Below, in pieces: positions 11,571-23,459 of a stretch of DNA of 64,000 nucleotides (its first letter is position 1; each line of letters starts with the position of its first letter). The notes under the pieces were generated by a model. That model had not been told where the DNA came from and did no database searches. It saw only the letters and a list, made by a program, of their open reading frames with translations. This stretch comes from Nemertoderma westbladi (taxonomy: Eukaryota; Xenacoelomorpha; Nemertodermatida; Nemertodermatidae), in NCBI GenBank assembly GCA_032718475.1, contig JAUCBJ010008736.1:1-64000 (forward strand). Reading direction: 5' to 3'. The position numbers and the translations under genes are program-made.

Positions 11571-11587
11571 ATATTAATCTCGATATA

Positions 11588-12738
11588 ATGGCTAGTGGAG
11601 ATTCTCGACATACCTTTCATTTGCCTACTATACATGACCCTACTGTGAATGAATTTGTGAAATTTAATGAAACTGAAGGTGACGCAATTAATTATGCACA
11701 ATCTCAAGGGCTTTTACCCCCCATGGATTCAAAGAAATCATGCAAAACTTGTGAATCTCTGGCATCATTAACAGTTTGGAATAAGTATGGGTTACCACGA
11801 TTAATGTGGCGTTGCAAAGGTAAATCGCGACATCGAATTAGTGCTCGTAATGGAACATGGATGGTTTGGGGGAAGCCACTTACTTGTTAGACAAATTCTT
11901 TGGCTCCTCTTCTCCTTCATTGCCGAATGGTCCTTCAAGCTTACACATAAGCTTTTAGGAGACCAAATGGGCTCATCAAACGATGTTGTCATTGTCGATT
12001 GGCACAATTATATTCGTGAGGTTATGCACAAGGAATTGGTCAATGCTAAACCAATGGGTGGGCCAGGCCAAATCGTGCAGATTGATGAGTCGTTTTTCAA
12101 GGGAAGAAGGAAGTATAAAAGAGGTAGGAAATTACTTGGAGATGCAGTGCCGTCAGCAAAGTGGAATTATGGAAATCAGGTTGTTGGTCCATGGGTGTTT
12201 GGGATGGTTTGTATTTTGGCTTCTGGGGAGGCAGATATACGTCTGTTCCGTGTTGCACGCAGAGATGCGCGCACTCTGCGACCAATTATAGAAACCAATG
12301 TCAAGGGTGGAAGCCACATACAAAGCGATGAATGGAGTGCCTATTGTGGCACTAATCAAGGAATAACCAACGAAATAAACCCATGGAAATGTGTAGACGG
12401 TAGCGGAACATATACACATTCGTCGTCTGTCACTCTAAGAAAAAGACCAAGAAAAAGTTGATTTGGATGCAAAAAAAAGAAGGGGGAGGTTTGTAGATCC
12501 GTTCACTGGCTGTAATACGCAACGCATTGAAGTCATGTGGTCCCATGCAAAGCTAACTCTAATGCGAAAAAAGCGTGGTACTCGTGAGGAGTTGGTGAAA
12601 CATCACTTAGCAGAATTCTGTTGGCGTCAACTCCACAAGAAAACGCCATTTTTGGATGGAAAGACAAATAATTTGGAAAGAGGAGAAGACCACCCAGGCA
12701 ATATAGCACTTACGGGGGCCCGAAAATTGAAATTATCG
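11588..12738 (+). pseudogene. Merlin-like (IS1595-type DDE) transposase, frameshifted
   Basis: Three consecutive frames together give a transposase with an ISXO2/IS1595-type catalytic core, the fold used by eukaryotic Merlin transposons. Frame 1 (11588-11860) carries a treble-clef-like N-terminal region with CKTC. Frame 2 (about 11860-12430) has the first two catalytic boxes, IVQIDESFFKG and HIQSDEWSAY. Frame 3 (about 12470-12738) has DPFTGCNTQRIEVMWS, which supplies the catalytic Glu, and a helical tail. The shifts are single-base events near 11860 and 12430, so the gene is dead but recent. The last dozen codons of frame 3 come from an antisense LINE fragment that begins there. Confidence 0.82.
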
Positions 12739-12739
12739 G

Positions 12740-13116
12740 TCAAAGTGGCAAAAATCTTGAAAATCAATATCCATTAATCGAACTGAAAAAATATTTGGGG
12801 TTGGCGAATCTACTAGAGATTGAGGTAATGAGTTCCATACAGGCACCACCCTATTAGAAAAAAAGTATTTTGAGATTAAAAGACGTGAATGGGAAACAAG
12901 TAATTTGTGAGAATGACCCCTAAGCCCAGGTCTACCTGTATAAGAAAAATACAAATCAAAACACAAATCAACTAAATTTCTCTCAATTTTATACACCATC
13001 TTTAAATCAAAAATTATGCGCCTAACTTCCAATGGTTTTAACTTAAGAAACTGCAGTCGATCTACGTAGGTCATATATGGTAGTTTGCAACGGGCAAACA
13101 ATCTTGAAATGCCCAT
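12740..13116 (-). pseudogene. C-terminal fragment of a CR1/L2-like LINE
   Basis: The open frame reads YVDRLQFLKLKPLEVRR, MVYKIERNLVDL, a RGHSHKL motif and FFSNRVVPVWNSLP, the conserved C-terminal tail found after the RT in CR1/L2/Jockey-like elements. About 120 codons survive. It abuts the Merlin-like gene tail to tail and supplies that gene's final codons. Confidence 0.78.
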
Positions 13117-14030
13117 TAATGCCTATTATTTATGCCTATTAATGCTTGAGATGCCCTTGAAATGATAAAGAAATATTATTAAACATGATAAACAGTCTTG
13201 TACGCAACGGTACCGGTATAGTAATTTATATTTCTGACTGAGTGTAATAAAAAATATACATAATTTTACATAACTTACATTACACAACTTGATTGACAAC
13301 CAGAATAATATTAACTGTATTTTTACAGCACATAAAAAAACTAGCTAGTAAATAATTATGACTCGCTATAACCCCCTGGCTATAAAATTCAAATTACTAG
13401 CTACCATTACTCATAAATTATTCCACATAAATGTAATTGAGGATTAAATTATATTTTTTATTTTTTTAACTAGCTAATAAAAAGTACTAGCTAACACAAA
13501 ATTAAAATTACTAGCTATCATCTTACTGTCAGAAGGTCAAATATTTATTCTAATACAAAAACCCTCATGCTAAAAGCCATTTTTACAAGAAAACAGTAGG
13601 TCAAAATTTATTTTCAAATTTTCAATCTAAATTTTTTTAACTAGCTAATAAAAATTACTAGTTACCAACTAACTGTCAGAAGGTCAAATATTTGTTCTAG
13701 AACAAAAAAAATTTATAATTTTTTTGTAATTTATCTGCATCGGCATTACTATGTCATGGGTACCCACTTTTTGACCAATTTTTTAGATTTTTCATATGAA
13801 AATTGCTTTTATCATTAGTTTTTTTTGTTCTAGAACAAATATTTGACCTATCTGACCTATCTGACCTAAGATGGTAGCTAGCAATTTTGATTTTGTGTTC
13901 GCTAGTATTATTTATTAGCTAGTGCAAATTACCCAGGTAATTATTATTTTCTGATGACCTTTTGCAGAGCATCCAAAAAATGTCTAGATTTATTTATCTT
14001 TTTATTTGTCATTTCTAGAATATCTATTCG
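13117..14030. other. AT-rich repeated DNA, no gene
   Basis: Composed of AACTAGCTAATAAAA and CTGTCAGAAGGTCAAATATTT repeats with two exact GTTCTAGAAC palindromes (13694, 13827). I see no coding frame. Confidence 0.6.
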
Positions 14031-14035
14031 GGGCT

Positions 14036-14760
14036 CAATAGCCCCGGCTCCTCTTCCGATTCTGTGTGGGAAACTCGGCATGCTCGACTGGCCAGGATCC
14101 CCTCAAGACGATACATTTTCCCCGGAGGTCGTAAAGTTGTTCACTTGTAGCTGAGGCAGAGCGCTGTAGTGCCAAGTTCCCTACGGGAACCCGAGCATCA
14201 CCAGATGATATTGGTCGAACTTTCATTCACAAGATACTCACAGGAGTGAACCGCTCCGCAGTACGTTTGGTGACTGGGCGTGATAGTGGCGGAGTTCTCC
14301 ACCTCAATGACCACTTAGAAGTCCAGCTCCAGGCGTCACGGTCCAGGATATACTAGAGCAGAAAAACACACCGCAGATGGAAGTCACCCCAGATTCGATC
14401 ACTCCTTGCACCGATCTTCCTCCACTAGAAGAGGTCGTAATAACTGGTCAAAAGAATCCGCAATCTCCGCGATTTGCCTGGGGCTGGTGAAGTCCCAGCT
14501 ATACGCAGAGATGTCTGATCCTACCAAGTCATCAGAGAGAGACAATGATGAGTCATGGCACGTTGTAGAGGAGGAAGATACTCACCCGGGAGGCGATCTG
14601 ATACAGCCAGTTGCTGAAGCTGCAGACCCAGAAACCGAGTCTGCGATAATCACTCCAACCACACTGCCTTCATACACTACCCCAACTAACCTCAGGCAGC
14701 GGCAAGCTTGGTATGCTGACGACTCCTCGAAGCCCCTTTGGAAGCTCTACATAACTTTTT
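14036..14760 (+). pseudogene. fragment of an RLE-type non-LTR element
   Basis: A GC-richer island in AT-rich DNA. Near 14225 the frame FIHKILTGVNRSAV / RLVTGRDSGG appears, then stops. The later frame 14406-14834 contains a serine-rich hydrophilic stretch and LRQRQAWYADDSS. The last string is the RT metal-binding box in the same context (RQCWFTDDSS) as the element at 133-2090. It is thus a second, heavily deleted copy of that class; most of the RT palm is missing. Confidence 0.6.
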
Positions 14761-15100
14761 TGTTGTTGCAGCAATTTATATTATTTTGTGATGTATATAT
14801 TATTACTTTGTCGAGAATGGGCCAGCAGCATTAAAAATTTCAAAAAAAATCAATAAAAAACCAGCATTTGAAATTAAAACTAAAATAAATTTCAGAGCAT
14901 ATTGTAACGGTCTGTTATCATTTTCTTTATGAATTTTGAGTTTTCAATTATTTTTATGCACATAATCCCAATAGAATATGTTACCACCCCACGCAAAACT
15001 TCCATATTGAATTATTGCATCAACATTGAATGTAATATTATTTATAATGCAGCTCTATATTGCAAACATATGTATTATACTTATTCAATTAAACCATGTG

Positions 15101-15880
15101 CCGTAATATATTGTCATTTTCTGATGACACGGACCCCCCCCCCCAGATTTTTCTTAAAATTTTTATCATATTGCTTGAAATTTGAAACACAACTAGTTCC
15201 ACTCACCGTCGATGACCCCATGAAGCCGGAATTGTGATTTTGCCATTAAATTTTTCTTATAAGCGTTTTAAAAAAGTGTCTTTTGCGAAATCGCAAAACG
15301 TGTATTCGTGTATCGTGGCCATTCTTCACATTAGTCGTAATTTTTTCATAAATTAGTAATTAAATAGCTTGCGTTGCAAGGATTCCAAATATGTAACAAT
15401 ATTTGAATTTCGTTGAGAAACAACTGAGATATAGGCGTTCAAAGATTGCAAGAAGTATCGTTCGCTAGATGCTATTTATTCTATTTAATAAATAAACGAT
15501 GTTCTGGAACATTTTGTTTAAGTATGAATAGCTACGCAATAGATATATTGGATAGGAATACCGCTGGTTGCCAACCAACTCATAAAATAAATAACACGTT
15601 CTAGAATTTTGTGTATTTATTAGATAGAATAAATGGCCTACAGGGAACGATAATAATTCTTGCAATCTTTGAACGCCTATTTCTCAGCTGTTTCTCAACG
15701 AAATTCAGATATTGTTACATATTTGGAATCCTTGCAACCCGAGTTGGTGAGTGTTTAATGATATGAAAAAAATACGACTAGTGAAGAATGGCCACGATAC
15801 GGAGGGTGCGACTTCGCAAAAACGCTTTTTTAAAACGCTTATAAAAAATTTTTTTAAGGCAAAATCGAAAAGGTATTAGT
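15101..15880. mobile_element. FB-D foldback pair (two arms head to head)
   Basis: Positions 15101-15577 are the inverted counterpart of the arm at 10464-10956. Positions 15597-15880 repeat the same arm in direct orientation but stop before the G-run terminus. The two form an inverted repeat around 15580-15595, as expected for a foldback element whose right arm was truncated. Confidence 0.75.
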
Positions 15881-15889
15881 GTGTTATAG

Positions 15890-17015
15890 GTACACCCCCT
15901 CTCAAATTTTTTTAACTAGCTAGTTTTTGCTATATCTTTTTATGAAATGTTCTAGAACATGAGATACATTTGAAAAAAAATAATAAAATGTTCTAGAACA
16001 AATATTTTTTGTTCTAGAACAAATTTTAAAAAAAGCTTACAAATTTAATTTTTGTTTTATTTGATGTCAAGGAAATTGAATTTTCTAGAATATTTTAATT
16101 TCTACAGCTAAGATTTGACTTTCGCCTAACAACTAGCTGAGTTTCGTTGGAAGCTTCTACACAAATAAAACCTATTTTCTGCTCTGTTGGATTTGATCAG
16201 AAAATATTGGCACTAGTGTGTTATTATATATACATACAATTATACATCCACACGAAAGTCTGTTCCGGATGAGTATAGTTTATTTGTATTTTGTTGCCAT
16301 TGTATCTTCTGTTTCTACAATTTGGTTTATTTTATTTATTATTGTGCACAGCGATTTGTTATGAAATAGGCCTACTGCTGTACCGGTATGCATTGTGTGA
16401 TTGAGTAGTAGGAGACTAAGTGTATGTACTGCACCACCATATGAAATTTTCTGATCCGCCCAAGATCAGAAAAAAAAGAAACACACAGACAAACAGGGAT
16501 AAATTAAATAAGAAATAATATAAGTACAAGTTCATAGTATCATCAGCTGGTTTTAAGACCATATACGTTTTTTTGGATGATGATCACGAATATGACACCG
16601 AAATATTAGTAATATTTTGTAATAGCTAGTAGTATTAGAAATATACAAACTACAATAAAAAATATTATGTGGGTTGAATGTAGACAATTATGTTCTAGAA
16701 CATAATATATAAAAATCAAGGAAACTTTACTTGTGAAAAACAATTGGAAGGGGTGTTGTTAAAATGCCTAGGCAATTGTTATATTAGTAAATAAGTAAAT
16801 AGACTCGAAATTTTTTTACGTTTTTTCTTAGATAAATAATATTAGTGCTATCTAGAATGAAATTGGAGCAATAATACATTATTCCAGTTTTATATTTAGT
16901 ATTTTACGTAGGAAATCTCAATAATTATTATAGAAAATTGGAGAAAGGATATGGATTAGCGGTCAGTTTAAGTCATATTGGGAATAGGGGAACAAAATTT
17001 CAACAAATTTTTAAC
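15890..17015. other. AT-rich spacer, no gene
   Basis: Holds four exact GTTCTAGAAC palindromes (15949, 15990, 16011, 16692) and poly-A/T stretches. No supported coding frame or RNA gene. Confidence 0.6.
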
Positions 17016-17020
17016 CAAAC

Positions 17021-20000
17021 AGACTGAAGCGGATGGCGGCTGCGCCCTCTGTAAATCCCCTCGCTGCTCCCAGTAATGTCACACAGACTGAAGTGGTTGG
17101 CGACTGCGCCCTCTGTAAATCCCCTCGCTGCTCCCAGTAATGTCACACAGACTGAAATGGTTGGCGCCTGCGCCCTCTGTAAATCCCCTCACTGCTCCCA
17201 GTAATGTCACACAGACTGAAGTGGTTGGCGGCTGCGCCCTCTGTAAATCCCCTCGCTGCTCCCAGTAATGTCACACAGACTGAAGTGGTTGGCGACTGCG
17301 CCCTCTGCAAATCCCCTCGCTGCTCCCAGTAATGTCACACAGACTGAAGTGGTTGGCGACTGCGCCCTCTGTAAATCCCCTCGCTGCTCCCAGTAATGTC
17401 ACACAGACTGAAATGGTTGGCGGCTGCGCCCTCTGTAAATCCCCTCGCTGCTCCCAGTAATGTCACACAGACTGAAGTGGTTGGCCGCTGCGCCCTCTGT
17501 AAATCCCCTCTCTGCTCCCAGTAATGTCACACAGACTGAAATGGTTGGCGGCTGCACCCTCTGTAAATCACCTCGCTGCTCCCAGTAATGTCACACAGAC
17601 TGAAGTGGTTGGCCGCTGCGCCCTCTGTAAATCCCCTCGCTGCTCCCAGTAATGTCACACAGACTGAAGTGGTTGGCCGCTGCGCCCTCTGTGAATCCCA
17701 TCGCTGCTACCAGTAATGTCGCACAGTCTGAAGCGGTTGGCCGCTGTGCCCTCTGTAAATCCCCTCTCTGCTCCCAGTAATGTCACACAGACTGAAGTGG
17801 TTGGCGACTGCGCGCTCTGTAAATCCCCTCGCTGCTCCCAGTAATATCACACAGACTGAAGTGGATGGCGGCTGCGCCCTCTGTAAATCCCCTTGCTGCT
17901 CCCAGTAATGTCACACAGACTGAAGTGGTTGGCGACTGCGCCCTCTGTAAATCCCCTCGCTGCTCCCAGTAATGTCACACAGACTGAAATGGTTGGCGGC
18001 TGCGCCCTCTGTAAATCCCCTCGCTGCTCCCAGTAATGTCACACAGACTGAAGTGGTTGGCCACTGCGCCCTCTGTAAATCCCCTCTCTGCTCCCAGTAA
18101 TGTCACACAGACTGAAGTGGTTGGCCGCTGCGCCCTCTGTAAATCCCCTCGCTGCTCCCAGTAATGTCACACAGACTGAAGTGGTTGGCCGCTGCGCCCT
18201 CTGTGAATCCCATCGCTGCTACCAGTAATGTCGCACAGTCTGAAGCGGTTGGCCACTGCGCCCTCTGTAAATCCCCTCTCTGCTCCCAGTAATGTCACAC
18301 AGACTGAAGTGGTTGGCGACTGCGCCCTCTGTAAATCCCCTCGCTGCTCCCAGTAATGTCACACAGACTGAAGTGGTTGGCCGCTGCGCACTCTGTAAAT
18401 CCCATCGCTGCTCCCAGTAATGTCACACAGACTGAAGTGGTTGGCCGCTGCGCCCTCTGTAAATCCCCTCTCTGCTCCCAGTAATGTCACACAGACTGAA
18501 GTGGTTGGCGGCTGCGCCCTCTGTAAATCCCCTCGCTGCTCCCAGTAATGTCACTCCCAGTAATATCACACAGACTGAAGTGGTTGGCGGCTGCGCCCTC
18601 TGTAAATCCCCTCTCTGCTCCCAGTAATGTCACACAGACTGAAGTGGTTGGCTGCTGCACCCTCTGTAAATCCCATCGCTGCTCCCAGTAATGTCACACA
18701 GACTGAAGTGGTTGGCCGCTGCGCCCTCTGTAAATCCCCTCTCTGCTCCCAGTAATGTCACACAGACTGAAGTGGTTGGCCACTGCGCCCTCTGTAAATC
18801 CCCTCTCTGCTCCCAGTAATGTCACACAGACTGAAGTGGTTGGCCGCTGCGCCCTCTGTAAATCCCCTCGCTGCTCCCAGTAATGTCACACAGACTGAAG
18901 TGGTTGGCCGCTGCGCCCTCTGTGAATCCCATCGCTGCTACCAGTAATGTCGCACAGTCTGAAGCGGTTGGCCACTGCGCCCTCTGTAAATCCCCTCTCT
19001 GCTCCCAGTAATGTCACACAGACTGAAGTGGTTGGCTGCTGCACCCTCTGTAAATCCCATCGCTGCTCCCAGTAATGTCACACAGACTGAAGTGGTTGGC
19101 CGCTGCGCCCTCTGTAAATCCCCTCTCTGCTCCCAGTAATGTCACACAGACTGAAGTGGTTGGCGGCTGCGCCCTCTGTAAATACCCTCACTGCTCCCAG
19201 TAATGTCACACAGACTGAAGTGGTTGGCCGCTGCGCCCTCTGTAAATCCCATCGCTGCTCCCAGTAATGTCACACAGACTGAAGTGGTTGGCGGCTGCGC
19301 CCTCTGTAAATCCCCTCGCTGCTCCCAGTAATGAGTAATGTCACTCCCAGTAATATCACACAGACTGAAGTGGTTGGCGGCTGTGCCATCTGTAAATCCC
19401 CTCTCTGCTCCCAGTAATGTCACACAGACTGAAGTGGTTGGCCGCTGCGCCCTCTGTAAATCCCATCGCTGCTCCCAGTAATGTCACACAGACTGAAGTG
19501 GTTGGCCGCTGCGCCCTCTGTAAATCCCCTCTCTGCTCCCAGTAATGTCACACAGACTGAAGTGGTTGGCGGCTGCGCCCTCTGTAAATCCCCTCGCTGC
19601 TCCCAGTAATATCACACAGACTGAAGTGGTTGGCGGCTGCGCCCTCTGTAAATCCCCTCGCTGCTCCCAGTAATGTCACACAGACTGAAGTGGTTGGCGG
19701 CTGCGCCCTCTGTAAATCCACTCGCTGCTCCCAGTAATGTCACACAGACTGAAGTGGTTGGCGGTTGCACCCTCTGTAAATCCCCTCGCTGCTCCCAGTA
19801 ATGTCACACAGACTGAAGTGGTTGGCGGCTGCGCCCTCTGTAAATCCACTCGCTGCTCCCAGTAATGTCACACAGACTGAAGTGGTTGGCGGCTGGGCCC
19901 TCTGTAAATCCCCTCTCTGCTCCCAGTAATGTCACACAGACTGAAGTGGTTGGCCGCTGGGCCCTCTGTAAATCCCCTCGCTGCTCCCAGTAATGTCACT

Positions 20001-20910
20001 CCCAGTAATATCACACAGACTGAAGTGGTTGGCGGCTGCGCCCTCTGTAAATCCCCTCGCTGCTCCCAGTAATGTCACACAGACTGAAGTGGTTGGCGGC
20101 TGCGCCCTCTGTAAATCCACTCGCTGCTCCCAGTAATGTCACACAGACTGAAGTGGTTGGCGGTTGCGTCCTCTGTAAATCCCCTCGCTGCTCCCAGTAA
20201 TGTCACACAGACTGAAGTGGTTGGTGGCCGCGCCCTCTGTAAATCTACTCGCTGCTCCCAGTAATGTCACACAGACTGAAGTGGTTGGCAGCTGGGCCCT
20301 CTGTAAATCCCCTCTCTGCTCCCAGTAATGTCACACATACTGAAGTTGTTGGCCGCTGGGCCCTCTGTAAATCCCCTCGCTGCTCCCAATAATGTCACAC
20401 AGACTGAAGTGGTTGGCGGCTGGGCCCTCTGTAAATCACCTCTCTGCTCCCAGTAATGTCACACAGACTGAAGTGGTTGGCGGCTGCACCCTCTGTAAAT
20501 CCCCTCGCTGCTCCCATTAATGTCACACAGTCTGAAGTGGTTGGCGGCTGTGCCCTCTGTAAATCCCCTCTCTGCTCCCTGTAATGTCACACAGACTGAA
20601 GTGGTTGGTGGCTGGGCCCTCTGTAAATCCTCTCTCTGCTCCCAGTAATGTCACACAGACTGAAGTGGTTGGCGGCTGCGCCCTCTGTAAATCCCCTCGC
20701 TGCTCCCAGTAATGCCACACAGACTGAAGTGGTTGGCGGCTGTGCCCTCTGTAAATCCCCTCGCTGCTACCAGTAATGTCACACAGACTGAAGTGGTCGG
20801 CCGCTGCGCCCTCCTGTAAATCCCCTCGCTGCTCCCAGTAATGTCACACAGACTGAAGTGGTTGGCGGCTGTGCCCTTTGTAAATCCCCGGCATGCTGGC
20901 AGTAATGTTG
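17021..20910. repeat. 64-bp satellite, about 60 units
   Basis: Tandem units of 64 bp containing ACTGAAGTGGTTGG, GCCCTCTGTAAATCCCCTC and GCTGCTCCCAGTAATGTCAC, much more GC-rich than the flanks. Three places (about 18551, 19341, 19998) carry the same insertion ending in CCCAGTAATATCACAC (15 bp longer than a normal junction where I measured it). A distinctive variant (GTGAATCCCATCGCTGCTACC) recurs at 17691, 18203 and 18922: exactly 8 units apart, then 11 units plus the 15 bp. Frames on the minus strand are by-products. Confidence 0.97.
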
Positions 20911-21820
20911 TTTGGCAGCAGATAACTTTTGGAAACTGTATAACTACTTACACCTTGTCCCAGAATATAGTGTTGTAATTCAGTACGATGACTTCACTGG
21001 GATGACTTCACTGCGTGTCCTGTGAAACCTGTTCACTGCAAAATATTGCAATCACCTTCTACGGCTTAACCAGAATAAATTATTGATCTGCATTTTATTC
21101 TTTTGCTTCTTATCTTATAATAGGTGGACTGAAATAATTATTAAAGGGTTGGATTATCAAAGTTAATTGTATTATTGCTCTCCTATAAACAATAATTTAC
21201 TGTCTTTAGATATGCTGGAAATTGAATAATTAATTATTGAATAATGTTACAACGGTTTTAGGATTAGCGGATCAGGCTGGTAGGTGGTATTTTATAACTT
21301 CAGTAGGTCGCGAGAAAACAATAAAAAGGTGTTTCCATTAAAAGGTGTTGTGTTGGTAGGGATCCCTTAGATAGGAGGAGATTTGATGCATTAAAAATGT
21401 TCGGTATCTTAGGAAAAATGTAACCAATTCAATTTATGTAAATCTCAATAAGAGGGTAAATGTTACGCATAAACTTGGGCATGCAATTTCAATTTTTTTC
21501 AATTCCAAATCGGGATAGGCCCCTGTCCTACTGTCCCCCTGTCCTGAGTTCTTATAGTTAAATATTTACCAGCCTTTCTCACTAGACCTCTAGACTTGAA
21601 CAGGGAAAATACCGTCGGATAAACCAGTCGAGCGATATTCCTAGACCCCAGAGGAAGTGTCATGGATAATAATAGTTGTTTGATTCTCGCCGTATATTGT
21701 TTTGATATTAACTAGTCTACTGTATCTCACCAATAGTGTTTTCGCAAGTACATATGTTGCGGACAACGTATACACCAATAAACCCATACGTAACAAATAT
21801 CAATAAAGGTTTGAGGTGTG
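20911..21820. other. unique AT-rich DNA, no gene
   Basis: At 20958-20990 lies CCCAGAATATAGTGT followed by TGTAATTCAGT, a short block found again at 30000 and (inverted) at 48590. Nothing else recognisable. Confidence 0.55.
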
Positions 21821-21823
21821 TTA

Positions 21824-22057
21824 AGGCCCATTCACATCCAACGGAACGGTACACCGCGCGGTTTACCGCAGCCCATTTAAACATGTTAAAACAATTAATG
21901 TAATTTCCTGTGGAATTCACAGTCGACAGATAGACAATCAGTTACCGCAGCAGTACAGTTGGGTGTGAACGGGATCCGGGTAGTGTACCGCTGTCTTACC
22001 GCTTCAATACCGCCAGACTACTTTACCGCTCACGCACCGTTGGGTGTAAACGGGGCT
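21824..22057. mobile_element. PIF/Harbinger-type MITE
   Basis: A 234-bp element flanked on both sides by TTA. Its terminal inverted repeats are 21 bp with a few mismatches: the left begins AGGCCCATTCACATCCAAC, the right (reverse complement) AGCCCCGTTTACACCCAAC. A 3-bp TTA/TWA duplication is the PIF/Harbinger signature. Internal sequence has repeated TACCGC words and no coding frame. Confidence 0.82.
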
Positions 22058-22059
22058 TT

Positions 22060-22770
22060 ACGGGTGCAATCTCTGAAGCACTTCGTCACCCAGAAAACCA
22101 ATATGTCAAGACAGTTAGCAACAAAAATGGGAAATCTATTAGCACCCCGATTGTAATCCAACCCCAAAGGTCAACTTACTGTACAAGCGGGAGCTTCGCC
22201 TAAGGAACCAAATTGTAAGTCAGATGACCGCGCAAGCTATTCATTGTGGGGCAAGCGACGAAAGTAAGCGAGCTTAGCATACAGGCACCACTAACTCAAT
22301 CGGTGTGTCTGTCGATCTGTTGTTCTGTCGTTCTGTCATGTCCAATTTTAAACGTTAATAACTCAGCCAAATGTTAATGAAATTTAACCAAACTTGGTAC
22401 ACATGTAGTCTGGCCAAAGTAGTTCTGTGTAACTGTCTTACGGTTATAATAAATTAATCTACCCAAAAATTATTAGGCTTGGCATCAGCTGGTTGCTAGG
22501 AGACTACAGGATTACAGTATGGTACTGGTACTGTTAACAGTTACAGTGGTACAGAGGTACCGGTACCGTCTTCAGGTCATTGGTCGTTGGCAATGGCAAG
22601 GCCATCTAAACAACTTCTTCATCTAAACAGCTTCCGACAGTCCAATGTATCTGGACCCGAGCAGCCGAGTGGCATCAAGATGCGATTAACTGAGGAATAA
22701 ATACTACGGAATTGCTTGCTTGTCAGTAAGATTCTATTTACTACACTGGGAATACGGCGGTCGGTCGGAT
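22060..22770. other. no gene seen
   Basis: Contains a short TCTG-like run at 22305-22340 followed by TAACTCAGCCAAATG and AACCAAACTTGGTACAC, a phrase I associate with dispersed invertebrate repeats. The remainder is unassigned. Confidence 0.45.
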
Positions 22771-22771
22771 C

Positions 22772-23101
22772 GTGTTGCGGGCCACTGCCAAGTTCCTCAT
22801 GCCTCACTCAGGCCACCCACCTTGGAGTGCGGTGGGAAGAGTCCGACTTACGTCGACGACTGAACGAATCGACGAGGATTGCGATTTGGGTTTAGCGGCG
22901 GCCCGGACAGCCGGATCCTGGGATCGCCTGGGGGAAATTGTTGAAAGTCGGGCAGATGTGTATCGCACTGGATTACGTTCTCTGCCACGCGAAAGTGTGA
23001 GGCGAATTCGTTGTCGAATTGGGTCGGAAGCTGCGGGAATTCTACTGTTCTACGGGAATAAACCGCAGCTGTCCGGTGACAATGGACGTATACTGGGATG
23101 A
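22772..23101 (+). other. unrecognised GC-richer open frame
   Basis: An open frame of 109 codons (start near 22772, stop 23101) in a locally GC-richer patch. It is hydrophilic, with many Arg and Asp/Glu residues, and has no motif I know. The opposite strand is open over nearly the same span, so composition alone may explain it. It could be a non-coding piece of a mobile element. Confidence 0.2.
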
Positions 23102-23459
23102 GCAGGTATTTCGATCGAGTTTCTCGTATTCTCAAATTCTCGATATTTCCTATAAACCACATGGCTTCGCATATTGAACGTGTGATTGGAAATAAGTTTA
23201 TGCTACCCTTCCGCCCCTTGGGTGGTAGATGTCGCAGTTATGTATATCTGAGAAGCGGCTTTAGTTTTAACCTACTATTACTTCTAGTCCAAGTTCTGAT
23301 TTATGTGACAATTAAGGCTTGTGCCTTTTACTGGACACTGTTTATTACCTATGATATTTCTATTATACATGGAAGGAAAAACAAGAAGCTAGTTTTCCCA
23401 AGATTTAAATCGCTATATCCGTCCCTGCAGAACCAGTGAGAACAAACCAAACTCTCAAA

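Noticed and set aside
10464-15577. Reading the inverted FB-D arms as terminal repeats of the Merlin-like element
   Set aside because: The G-run termini of both arms point inward toward the gene, other arms occur without any Merlin gene, and TTAA flanks of the complete relative do not fit Merlin.
19142-20720. Minus-strand frames with HYWEQRGDLQRAQPPTTS repeats
   Set aside because: By-product of the 64-bp satellite.
17021-20910. CRISPR-like periodicity
   Set aside because: Whole units repeat with no unique spacers, and the DNA is animal.
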